Assembly: GCA_005406025.1 (NCBI GenBank)
Contig: BGZK01000001.1
Coordinates: 1,798,001-1,862,000, forward strand
Direction: 5' to 3'
DNA length: 64,000 nucleotides
From: Eumeta japonica
Lineage: Eukaryota; Arthropoda; Insecta; Lepidoptera; Psychidae
Part shown: piece after piece, positions 25,263-37,400 of the stretch
Numbering within the stretch: the stretch's first letter is position 1
How the letters are laid out: every line of letters begins with the position of its first letter
Notes under the pieces: model-generated
The model's database searches: none
Seen by the model: only the letters and a program-made list of their open reading frames with translations
What the model was told of the DNA's origin: nothing
Position numbers and translations under genes: made by a program

Positions 25263-28200
25263 TTAAAGTTTTATGGGGGCCGAGAAAAAAAACGCTTCCG
25301 TTTTTCAACAGACAACAGCTCGATTTGTTTTGTTGGTGATCCGATTCGTAATATTTAATAAATAAATGACATTAGATAATAATTCGATGTAAGTGTGAGA
25401 TATAATAGTCCATCATTGAAAAGAATTACTTTTTGTTCCTAGGATGAGAATTCGACCAAATCTTTCTTTCTCATGCTTAGGAGCTGTCAAAAAATCTGAC
25501 AACCGATCCACAAAATATAACTACCATGTCTTGATATTTGGGTCAGTGACAGAAAACAACGTCACAGGCGTGAGAGCTCCTATAACCGTTCAGCGTGGCG
25601 ATAAAGGCAAACCTTCTTCTTCGGAGGCGTAAGCTTGGGACAAGTCCACGACCGACTATTGTGACCGATTCACCACAGGCTATATATAGCGCATAGAAAC
25701 CTAAGAACGTCTAGTCGGCTTATCCAGTGCGATCAGTCGATTAGTGACAGTTCAAAAATCAACAGGCACATTTTATAAGGCAATGCGGCCTAGTCCGCGT
25801 CCACTGACCGCTACCATTTGAACCGGCGACGTGATATTATTAGCTGATAGCGCGACATATTTATTCAGCTCACGAGCGAATCTAAAAGAATTGTGTGAAT
25901 TCGGAATGGATGATTATAAGCCGATTGCGATGGCGGGGTGATGTCACTTTTGTATTTTACACACGTCCTGTATAACTCTTGAAGCGGGAAAAAAAGGCTT
26001 ACGGATTAAAAAGATAAATAGAAAAGGCCTAAGTTTCGTTTCGAACGAAGCAAAGAACATGTGCCTAATCACAATTTATACACGAAAAATATTTAAAAAA
26101 AAATGCAATATAGATATTAAGTCGAATTTATCTAATTTATTAATTGACATATCTATTATTGAAAAACAATTTCTTTATAGAAAAGAAATGTTAACATGAC
26201 GCGGGAGATCGTACTGATTTTTGATAGATATGATTTTGATGATAGATACTTTTATGCTTCGATAAGAATGTAATTAGGCAACATTTTTTCGAATTAATTT
26301 TTGTAAAATAAATTTAAATCATTCGATTTCGAAATAACATTTTGATGCTTGAAAGACTAGCTTTTCCTGTGGTTTTGAATTCCTACATCGTTTATATCGA
26401 CAGATCTCATTGACAGTCCTGGCTCCAATCCCAGTCTTGTTTTCAATTCTGTCTTATATCTTATTTAAGAACATAACTGACTTCTTTGGGAAAAAAAAAA
26501 TAGAAGAATCCGTTTAGCCGTATGAGCGTGAAAGATAAATAAAATCAAATATCTAAAACATACAAACGCACTGTCCGTACTCATGATAACATTTAATTAT
26601 ATACTGGAATTATTTTGTTGAATATTTGAAAAGAAACAATATTAATTTCGGCTGGGTTATAATAAAAAGGAAACCAGTTTTTGACGTTTTCCGCGGGCCA
26701 CATAGTTCACGGCCGTCGTCGAGTTACATCACAAAAGTCAATACAAATATTGATACCTAAAGAAGCTATCCGATGCAGGTATGTGCATCCAGCATTTAAG
26801 AAAAACATCATCGACACGAAAGGTGAAAAATACTGGTTATATATCATATTCTACATATACAGAAATAATATAAATGTAATCGAATACGTGTCATAAACGT
26901 TGTTTTGTGGCAATTAACTCTGTAGACAATAATAATTACTGTACCCGATGTGGAAAATGCATATTTACTAATTACATTATGACACAAGTTAAAATAAGAC
27001 TGCGCCTCATTGATTTTCACTTTGCGCATGTATGACATACAATAAACATCCACTTTAATAAAGTGGGACTGACAAGGCACTAGACGTCACAAGTGTCGTG
27101 TACGAGAAACGACCTTTCGACTGGTAAACGCTGATATAGCGCGTTCAAAAGTGCGAACGTGAAAGTCGAGAAGATCGACTAGAGGACCGACGCCTCCTCC
27201 ATCTTTACACAAAATGCCGTTTGTCGGCTATGCACTAATCTACAAGTTGAGCAGGCGAACTGGGCTAGATCTGTAGCAACTGCTGCACTCTTGCCTGACA
27301 TGGACCTGATGCGTCATTTCAACACAAGTAGAGGGTAACGGCCAGGTTAAACGCCTTTTACGACACTTAAAGGTGAAAAAAAATTAGAAGATCCATCTGT
27401 CACTTCTTCCTATTTCAGTCCAAGTAGCGATAACGATCGTAGTTACGATTCTGATACCAAATTGAGAAGAATGACAACGAAACAAAGGCTAGGTTAATTT
27501 CATCGTCCGCCAACTGTGCAATTGTGCAAATTTCAAGTCAATAGCTTCGATACCTTTTACTGTGGCTAAATGCGTTCTTACAGATAACCTGGTAAACTTT
27601 TAAACGATAATTTATTTATTTATGGGAAAACGACTAAAGACAGGAAATTCCTATCTCACACCGAAACGTCTCGAATTTTGGTATAAGCAATAAAATGTTA
27701 TGATACGACATCGGGTTAAGCTGTTTTTTTACAAAGAGCGAGACCATTAAATACGTAAACAGTGCTTTAGAGGACAAACATGATCGTAACCAGCAAATGA
27801 ACAGAAATTAAGGCCTAATTAAGTAACAATTATGACCAGCGTTTATTTGCTTTTTAAATACGTTCCAAAATGGAGTTTTAATATGTATGTCATATTTTAG
27901 TGAGTTCACTATTTGTGTAATACATCTTGCATTTTTCATATATCCATACTCTGAAATTCTCAAGGAGCGTATTTTTAAAATACAGAATATCCTTATGATT
28001 TGTTGTGTTTTGACATTACCAAGCAATTCGTTAGTACTAACTGACGCATAATTTTAAAATACAAGTATATATATGTATTGCGCCCAAACTATCGAATTAT
28101 CACATAATCGAAAATTTTAGCCTAAAATTTTCCTGATACGAAAAACAAAAAATATATATATGCAAAAACCTTAGTTCCTTTTATCCTTATAAAATACGTC

Positions 28201-29522
28201 ATTATTTTATAATTATGTGTCACATATAGATAAATGAAAGTTTAAATGCGAAAGTAGAAAAGTTGAGACTTTCTCTAAGCACTATAATTGAAAGATAAAT
28301 ATTATAAGTGTATAACCGGCTACGCACGAAAACCCACGGACAAGAGCGAGTTCGACAGCACGTCCTTTATTAACCCTTGCAGTCGCGACATTGCGGCTAC
28401 CTACCAATAAAGGTGAACATATATCGAGAAGGATCAAGGCATTTTCAACGGGCTAAAGCGTCAGCTGTTAGTGACCATCGAAAGGTCCACGAACTCGGGC
28501 CAAGTAGCACCACGTTCGGAAGTTATTGGCGAATACGTGGATTATGCGAAATTTATTAAGACGGCGATAGCACCGTTCATGTTATCGCGTTGTAATAAAT
28601 CTATATCGTTTGATTGCATGGAGTGCTAGATTATTTTTTTTTAGTGTCGTGTACACGACTTGTTATCTTATATAGATAGCAAGTGCATGTATTATGAATA
28701 ATGTTGGGTTCCGTAATTGTTGCGGTGCAGTATTTTAGCCTAGAAGAGGTATTTAAAAAAACCTTTTTTGTGGTCGCTTATGTCTAAATTAGACTTCAGT
28801 CCAACTTTCTAACTGCACTCTTATATATTAGCCGATGATGTAATTTATGTATATATGATAAAGGAAATTTCATATAGTAGGGGGCCGACCTTTCATTATG
28901 AGAGGGTTTTCGAATTAAATCTCATCCAATCATGTGAAGAAGAAGGGTGGTCTCGCTAAATATCATGTCATTTTTTTTTCCATATGAAATAGTGCAAAAT
29001 TGCAAGAAAACTGAGTTAAAATTAAATATATTTTTCCACTTAAATGTGGCTAAATCCTACACAATAATAATAATCAAGCTATTAAGTTTCTATATGCAAG
29101 CGACAACGTTTAAAGTGGCTAAATCAGCGAGGCTGAAGGAGCAGATGATTTTACTGAAAATAACACAGTTAAGTTGGTTCCAGTAGACCACACACCTAGA
29201 GGACTGAATTTTAATGAAAAATAATATTCTTCTAAGAATTTTAGTGGCCCCTAATTTAAATATTATATTGTGCAATTCTCAGTGACTCTACACTACATTT
29301 TTAGTGGTCTTAATACTAGTCTTTATTAGTCTAGTATTAAAAATTATGTTTTTTATTTTAAATAAATCCAATGGACTCAAGCACAGAGTAACGTAATTAG
29401 AGTAAAAATACGCATTTCAAAAATATCACGTGAGAAAAGAGGTGAAATTTCGTGAGACTTCAGAGGATGGGGGGTCAAAAAATTGTTAAAAGCTATTTTG
29501 ACTCGTATTTATCTATATAACG

Positions 29523-29631
29523 TAATCTATCGTATATTTTCCGTAGTAATGAAGGGTCATACATTAATTAGGTAAGGCGTCACGTAATTAATGGATGCCC
29601 CTCATTACTACGTAAAAAATACTATAAGATT
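29523..29631. repeat. Foldback element
   Basis: Left arm 29523-29570 (including CCGTAGTAATGAAGGG and CATTAATTA) is the imperfect reverse complement of 29585-29631 (TAATTAATG, CCCCTCATTACTACG), with a 14-base centre. It resembles a small foldback MITE. Confidence 0.7.
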
Positions 29632-31539
29632 GCTTCATTAGATGTTAGTAACGAAATATTCAATTCCTGTCCCTTACAGTTTTCCATACATAACTCGGAA
29701 TTCATCACAGCATAAAACTTTGGTTGGGACCAAAACGCGATCAACAAAACGGGTTAAGCAAGCAATTTTGTTATCTCGAATAATTACGAAAATTCTGGAA
29801 GCAATTAAAATGCAGTACTGAAATACTGCCACATTTTTGAAACATCTCTTAATAATCTAACAAGAACGTATTAAAAAAAATATCCTCACTTCACACTAGT
29901 GTGTGGAGATATTTCGCAAAAAGAACTGATTTTCTAAATTGTGTCGAGTCACGTTTAGATCACCCCAGTGCTGTGGCACACCCTCCCACAATCTATTTAT
30001 TCCAGATTGGAGGTTCTCGGTTCTTAACTTTTCCATGCAAGCTTAATATGGTGCGAGGACCACTAATGACCGCGTCGCCAACAATGAGACTAACAGCTCA
30101 AGCCTTATTCTTAAAGAGACGAAGCAAACGGTTTAATAGTGTCTGGATTGAAGGAAAGTAAGTACTTAAAATTGCAATCTATATCTGAAATACATATCTT
30201 CAATTTATTGCAGACTGTTTAAATTATGACGTTGTGACCGACTATGAGTAACAAGGGTTTTTTTTGTCAGACTATGGAACTCTAGTAAACGATAAGATTG
30301 CCTTTGATAAAAACAATGTTAATGTCAAACATTATTATAATCTTTGATATCTTATGTGATGGTGTTATTGACATATTCATAATATGACATCGTCGAGTGA
30401 TATTTTTGTTGCTTTGGACGCTACAAAAGTATTAAAATTGATTTGAACTACATAGACTAAAAAGCATAAACATATATATATATATATATTGTCCTATAAT
30501 AACCTTTTCTCGTCTCTTATATTTTCTGTAAACTATGTGAAAAGTCTAATAAATAGAAAGGAAAGTGAATATAAGTAAACTCAAAAACAAATAATGCGGA
30601 TAATGTAATCCTAAAATACGTTCAAAGTTCACATAAAGTTATGAAAGTTTTAAGAATACTGCATTAAAAAACAAACTTCACGCGCCCAACATTATTTTCG
30701 TCTTAAGTGACGTTTGCGCTCTCGCGGCACTTGTAAGTTCGTTAACATGTTTAGCAAGTACACCGTTACGCACCCGCATTTTTTCAAAGTGTTATTTTGA
30801 TTTACAGTTATTTCAAAAGCGGATCATATTATTATTTTGGACATAATATATTTGGACACAGGAAAAACATAAAATAAAGATTATATACGAAAAAAATCAA
30901 TGTAGCCATTGTATGGGATACATTAACAAAAGGGGGGCGCCTTACAAAGAAGACCAAATAGGTTATACATTAAAATATACCCAATTTATTACGGAACATA
31001 AGCCCTCTCGATTTTCATAGTGCCCATTAAGAAAACCATAAATTATTTGGGAGATCTATAAATGTCCTAATTAAGATTTCATTTTAAAACTATCCATCTT
31101 GTAGTTAGTGTTATATTTGCGTTATTTCAGGTTCACACTTCAAAAGCCCATTTTACAATGTTTGACTGTCGTGAACTGATTTTAATTCTAGCCGGGTAAC
31201 ACTGTCTTTATAAGGGACGGATTCTCTCGATCTATCTTTAGTGATCTTCTTAAGTCATGCAAGCGTTTTAATAGCAGACGGGTGTGTTTATCGATTTTAA
31301 ATTAAACTAATAAAAAAAGTTAAACCCACTACCCAACATAATGAATATAATCATATATAAAAAATGCTTACACGTTTTAAGCATTTATGGTTTGTTATTG
31401 ACTTGGTTGTTGCCTTATGTCAATTTCCGAATTTCAGTGTACCTCTGGTTTGTAGCCGTCCTAAATACATTATTTAGTAGCTCCCGCATGGAGATACAAT
31501 CCTTCATCGTTAAATATTGCTGTCAATTCAAATCTCGGG

Positions 31540-31760
31540 TCGGCTTCTAATTCTGATTATGGCACTGATTGTGATCACGGTTCCGGTCACGATATTGATT
31601 GCAGTCCCGTTTCCATACTCCAATTAGACCCCGGTCACATTCTCATATTTGTTCCCGATTTTGGCTCTCGATTCTGCTCCGCACCTTGATTTCAATTTAG
31701 CTTCCGCTAACGGTCATTTAGACGAAGGCGGGGCAAATGCTAATGTCAAAATAAAATAAA
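31540..31760 (+). repeat. Degenerate GATTCC/GGTCCC hexamer array with repeat tail
   Basis: A run of variants such as TTCCGGTCACG, GTCCCGTTTCC and CCCCGGTCACATTC over about 180 bases, followed by GACGAAGGCGGGGCAAATGC. The same array type occurs at 2365-2712 and 26405-26465, and inverted at 46140-46340. Confidence 0.55.
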
Positions 31761-31836
31761 GGATATATTTCCCTCGGACAGTGTAGCTTTCCACGAATGA
31801 AAGAATTAGAATCGATCTAGTAGTTCGTTGCAATAC

Positions 31837-31950
31837 TACAAATACGCGAATAAAGTCAGGGACAAATACCAGTAGTAAGTCCATAAAAACGTGCGCTTAT
31901 TTATGGACCTATTACTGGCATTTGTCTCTAACTTTATTCGCGTATTTGTA
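31837..31950. repeat. Long near-perfect inverted repeat
   Basis: Left arm 31837-31887 (TACAAATACGCGAATAAAG ... GTCCATAAA) matches the reverse complement of 31900-31950 with about five transitions and no visible indel. The spacer is 12 bases. It would form a hairpin with arms of about 51 base pairs, inside the 16-kb intron. Confidence 0.8.
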
Positions 31951-32208
31951 CTATTAACGCGTATAACTTTGTGTAAAAATTTCAAAACGACCGGTAAAGA
32001 AATTCAGAAGATTTGACATTTGGAACAAACGATTAAATTTATATATGTATATATTATGCCTGAGGAGCTGCGAATGTTGCATCCATTCATTCGAATATCT
32101 CATTATTTATTAAGAACACGAGAAGTAAGTGTAGTGTAATAGCAAAGATGTGTTCCATTCGAGGCCGTTTCAAATGATCAGACGCATAGAGAAAGGTGTG
32201 AATGTTAC

Positions 32209-32335
32209 CTTGGCCGCGTCGGGCGCGTCGTGCGGGCGCAGCGCGTGCAGCCTGCCCTCTTGGAACTCGGCGAAGGCGCGCACGGCCGCCGCCGCGTCGC
32301 GGTACCTCTTCCAGAGATCTACAGCTCGGTGATAT
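32209..32335 (-). CDS. Msp300: Msp300 exon, 42 codons, GC-rich
   Basis: The acceptor is TGTCTCCTCAG|ATATCACC and the donor GCCAAG|GTAACA. After the split Lys codon the frame reads YHRAVDLWKRYRDAAAAVRA and ends PHDAPDAAK, a typical spectrin-repeat helix with its conserved Trp. It is strongly GC-biased compared with the giant exons. Confidence 0.86.
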
Positions 32336-33097
32336 CTGAGGAGACATATTACAATATAATGCCTGTATTTTTTGCAACTGATAATTTCAATTTCTTACTA
32401 GATATACGAACAGTTTATTCGTATTTGAAAAGAATGAGAAGGGAAAGAATTTTTGTCGCAAAGTTATAGAATTTTATCTTTGAATAGAATTAGAGCCAAG
32501 TAGTCAGCCACAGTTGTGTAAATATGATTGCTCTTATTTTCAAAATTTTCATAAAATACAGTTATAAATAATATATATACAATATAGTTAACTCTATTGA
32601 CTTATAGTCAGTAATTCCATTTATACTGTATCTTGAGAAAACAAATATTAGAATGTGACATAAGTGCTAAATAATAAGCATAAATTATTACAGGGTGAAC
32701 CACTAAAAGAAAATAGCCCATTATAAATACCCGACTAGAATTAAACTCAGTTCAAGGCAATTGGTAGTCCTAGTTATTTTGGCAAACTTTAATATTATGG
32801 GGTCTTATTGATTATTATTTGTTTAAACAAATTAGAATTCAATTTATTAAAATTATATTACTGTGTTCACACTAGAAACAATAAAATAGGGTTAATTTTT
32901 GAAAAGAAAAATACGAATGACATAAAATAAAATATCATCGGTGGGTAGTTTAGAAAGAACATTTCATTTCATCAACTTATGTACCATAATAAATTGGGCA
33001 TTCTCTTTTTTTGGTAAAATTTAATTCTTGTACAGTAATTAATCGTTAATAAACACACTCGGGTATAAAGGAATGTGCACGAATCCACGATACGTAC
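32336..33097 (-). other. Msp300 intron
   Basis: AT-rich, nothing recognised. Confidence 0.5.
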
Positions 33098-33276
33098 TTG
33101 TCACAAAGTTGCGTTAGATTGCAGCAGGTATGTTCGTAGGCGGTGGCTGCGTCATCGAGTTCTTTCCTGAGCTGCGCCGCCACGCTCGGCTCCGTGCTGC
33201 CTTCTAGAGGAGCAGCAGCTTGACGCAGCTCACCTACCAACTCCCCGCTGCGGCGAGACAGCGACTCACTCAGGGT
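33098..33276 (-). CDS. Msp300: Msp300 exon, spectrin repeat segment
   Basis: The acceptor is CTATGCACAG|ACCCTG (TLSESLSRRSGELVGEL). The donor GACAA|GTACGT is in phase 2, giving 179 bases. The split codon AA|A (Lys) is completed by the next exon, which confirms this donor over the alternative TAC|GTATCG. Confidence 0.86.
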
Positions 33277-34104
33277 CTGTGCATAGAAAAAGCAACTTAA
33301 TTACAGCATCTATTATATATATCAATAAAATTTGATTGATATCTTAAATTTATTTATTGTAAATCATTCAGTTTAATATAAACAAAAAAAAAAAAATAAA
33401 CTTTTAAATACAATTATAAAATTTGATCAAAGTATAAGGATTAAATAGAGATCGCACCAAAACATCTAAATATTTTTCGGTCAAATATAATAATTTTAAC
33501 ATAAACATCGATGTATGTACCGATGTAGGTACATGTAAATGTATGTACCGATGACAGGTCAATTTATGATTTTATTTATGGCAGTGTATGACAACAAATG
33601 AAACGCAGATAGGAAATGTAGCCAGGTTTGCCACTGTCCAGGCTGATGGTGTGACGTCACGGATTGATGTTTGTAAATGCTTTAATTCTTATAAGTTGCA
33701 TTAAAAGTAAGAATCGACCATAGAAATATAATATTAATTTAATGCAATTTTCTCATCTTACTTTTCTATTTTATTTTTATTGCGACAATAATTTTGCATT
33801 GCCTTTATTTCCTATAGGCTTGTCTGTAAGTTTCATTACTTAAATGAAAAAAATCCTTTATTCTCCCATTGAACATATTAAATAAAAGCATGACATAAAA
33901 TCGATATTTACATGGTTTGATTTTACCTATATCCACGCAAATTTAAATATATATGGAAAAGTATTACTTGAAAGGTGATATATATGGCCGAGATTCGACG
34001 TATATTAACGATGTTAACCAGTACAGTTTCGAAGGTGACTTTTTTTTTTAATTCGATAAATGGGAAATCTAGAATGTTCAAAACATTTTGTAAAATATAC
34101 TCGC
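33277..34104 (-). other. Msp300 GC-AG intron
   Basis: It starts GCGAGT and ends CACAG on the gene strand. ATGTATGTACCGATG occurs twice (about 33509-33554). No other element seen. Confidence 0.6.
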
Positions 34105-34305
34105 CTCCAATTTTTCAGTGGCTTTCAACAGACGGTCATAATCGACTTGTCCTTGCACGGTGAGCAGTTCCACCATGTAGTCCGCCTCGCGTACTGCGCC
34201 TTGCACTTGCTCCAACTGGCGTTCGAACCTTCGCCAAAGCTGTACACGAGCGCGCAGTCTCTGGCATAAATCGTTGCAAGCGTCTTCCAGCTGTGCATGA
34301 CTTTC
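34105..34305 (-). CDS. Msp300: Msp300 exon, 67 codons, GC donor
   Basis: The acceptor is TTTATACAG|GAAAGT. The frame runs ESHAQLEDACNDLCQRLR to KATEKLE, a spectrin-repeat helix pair. The only donor keeping the downstream frame is GAG|GCGAGT (a GC-AG intron, phase 0). The nearby GT four bases on would shift the frame into a stop in the next exon. Confidence 0.82.
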
Positions 34306-34483
34306 CTGTATAAATGAAAATATACATTCCATAAAATAATTGAAATACTAATAAAAAAAAGATATAAATTCTTATGTAACAGAGAAAGACCTGGCACAAA
34401 GCATTCTGCAATATAAGCAATAAATATTGCTTTAGGCAATTTAAGTATGAATTCGAAATGAAATAGGAATTTCAAACACGTAC

Positions 34484-37400
34484 CTGCAATGCTGAAATAT
34501 CTCTTTCAACACCGGTAGGCGATACGCATACTCGTAGACTTGTCGGTAACGTATGAAGCGCCTGTCGTAATGTAAGAATATCTTGCCACTGAGTCGACAG
34601 ATCCTTCATCAACGCGTTGCAGGTGTCGGCAGCTCGTTCGACCACGTCGCTGCCCAAACGTTCGGCTGCCTCGCACTCTTCTAAGGTCAGTCGGGCCCGC
34701 CTTTGATTCTTCTGACAACGGGCTATTCCGGATTGCACCTGCACGATTTTTTCTTTCAGCAGCAAACTGCGCTCGAGCTCTTCTGCAATCTGATCGTCTA
34801 ATATACGTGACTGACTCAAGAGCGCACCCAAGCGTTCCGATTCTGCAGTGGGAAGTAAGCTCAGCCGACCGAGCTCATTTTGAATCCGATCTATACGGGA
34901 AGTCATCACTTGGAGCCTCTCTATATACAAATTGAGCTCGTCCTCGCTTTTAATGACTCCTTTCAACCCTTCCAAAGAGCAGCGCAGTTCTTTTATTTCT
35001 TCTTCTAGTATGTTTAATTTCTCTCCTGATGATACGTCTCTATCTGAAATATTTTGTATCGCAGTTTTGTGCACATTATCAATTCTACTGGATAGATGTT
35101 GCCATTCATCTTCGATCTTTGAGAAAAATTGTCTTTGTACCATTTCATCAGAAATAGGTAGAATTTCTAGAGCTTTCTCGAACTGAACACCAGATTCGTT
35201 CTTCAAATTGTTATAAACTTCGTGCTGCGCCTTTAATTCCCAGAATTTCCGTAAATTACCTGTTGTGGTTACGTTTTCTGGTGTAATTTGCAGTATTTCT
35301 CTATTGGCAGTCTTCATCCAACTTTCTATTCTATCAATGAGATGATCGTAAGTAAGCCAATTTTCTTTGAAAGCAGTTAATCTTGTCAAACGTGAGTCAA
35401 TATCCTCATGTAATTTCAGCAATGTATCTAAAGCTGTAGAGCACTCTGTGTCTATTCCTGAGCAAACGATGAGATTCTGAAGGCTTTCCGTTATTGACAG
35501 CAAACGAAGCATTTTAGCGTGATGATGAGATACATCTAAAATGATCGACTGATACAAATTTATATATTGTTCGTGATCAATCGAAGTGACATTAGTTAAG
35601 TCAGGCACTCTTTGTTGAGCAACACGCAGCCATTGTTGTTCCTCTTTCATGCCCTGTTCTAACGTTGTCCAGCGAGAAGCAGCCAATGTCATTTGTTGTG
35701 CCCTGCTCGCGGCTCGATCTACAATAGATGTGGCTCTATCGTGTAAAGAATTATGTAATGATGAAAATTTCGATTTTGTTTCATTATCCAGATTATCTTC
35801 TAATGATTCCAATATTGCACGACAGTGACTTAGATTAACAAAGAATTTTCTATGTTTTGAATTTCTTCATGTAGGTGATTCAGATCTGAAACTATGATTT
35901 TTCCGTCTAACAAAGCTTCGGCAATGTCCGTTATTTGAGCAAAATCTTGAAGAGTTTGCTCATATTCTTCGGCTAAAGCAGATAATTGAAGAAGTCGATC
36001 CCTTTCGGTGTTAATAGAGTTTTCGGTCTGCTTTATGTCATCGTCAACGCTAAAAAGAGCGATTGGACATTCCCTTTCAGAATTTATCTTAATAAAATTA
36101 CGGAATCTGCGATATAGCTGAGAGATTTTATCAGCATTTTCATTATTATTAATTTCAATTTTGTCTAAATTTTCAAGTTTATGTTGTGTTGGCATATCAG
36201 ATATAAGAAGATCGTCTAATGATATCTTAACTCTGTCAACTGATCGACATAATAGATCTATGTCTTGTAAGAACTTATTCCATTCTCCCTCATTTTCTTC
36301 TGCTTTACTGGAGCTTTGTGAGCTTAAGGTTGTAACTGCTAACATTTGCTTATTCAAGCTATCCAATAAAACAGTGATTTCGGGATTAGTCTCAGTATCT
36401 TCAGCGATTTTCTTAAGATTTTCAATATAATTTTTAAATATAAGGAAACGTTCACTGTCGTCCGATTGTTTCGGACTAGAATCTTTGCATTTAGTGTATA
36501 TTTTATATTGAACTTCTTCCAGCCATATAGAGATAGTTTCTATTACAACTATTATACTTTTTTCAATTCTAATGTTATCGCGAGTTTCGATTGCTTTTTT
36601 CACTTCGTCAATTTCATTGTTGACAATGAGTTCATAAGATTGTTCAACAGTAGGTTCTAGTAAAGCCAAACATAAAGTATTATCACTACTATTTTGTTGC
36701 GGTTCACTAACGCTTAAGGTCCTTTTTTCTAATACTTCTTTTAGTCTCACGTTATCGGGTTTTCTCGATATTAACAAATCTTTGTCCGATGGAGAAGGTG
36801 ATTTAGATTTCGATCTTTGTACTACGTCGGAATACGATAATTTGGGTTGAGTAATTGAATCCTCCTTATATTTAATAGGGAAACTAGTAAATTGTTGATA
36901 AATTCCTTCATCTATAGAAGAAACTTCTTTACTGGATTGATCATCACTAGTTGGCGTTACAGATATAGACAATTCGGTAGTGATAGGGTCTGATAAGCTT
37001 TCTGGTGATTGTGCTTGAGACTTTTCTTCAATTTTTCTTTTATGTTTTCTGCTCTTTTTCGATTTATTTTTTTCTTTATTCAAATCATCTCGTTCTTCTG
37101 GTTCATTTCCTCGCTGAATTGAACGTTCGTTATTCAAAAAATCATTTGTAACTTGAGGAATAGATACTTGTGCACGCAAATGAAGTTCGTATGGCTCGTC
37201 GGTTGATGTAGAATCTTCAGAAAAGATACCTCTAGGAGTTGTTTGTTGAGTATTATCTAATTTATGAACATCAGAAACTTGGACTTCTTGTTCTTTAATT
37301 TCCGGTTTTTCATATTTAATATGTTCTTGGAAAAGTGGTTCTTTTATCTCAGACTGAGTAGACGTGCTTGTTAGTTGTCTCTCAGGTGTCTGTATACTTG

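Larger units (their letters stand above)
16345..32208 (-). other. 16-kb Msp300 intron
   Basis: Splice phases of the exons at 32209 and 16344 join directly, so this is one intron. It holds an AT microsatellite at about 16411-16428 and another at about 30472-30488, the dispersed repeat copy at 24960-25262, hexamer-array fragments near 26405 and 31540, two long foldbacks (29523-29631, 31837-31950), and GC-richer segments near 17.9-18.3, 21.9-23.1, 25.6-25.9 and 27.1-27.4 kb that may be regulatory. None of the short ORFs inside it shows protein-like composition. Confidence 0.6.

Noticed and set aside
29901..30161. 86-residue plus-strand ORF in the large intron
   Set aside because: No recognisable motif and no matching splice partners found.
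31540..31725. Regular-looking repeats considered as a CRISPR array
   Set aside because: The units are degenerate, with no constant repeat or spacers, and the DNA is an insect intron.
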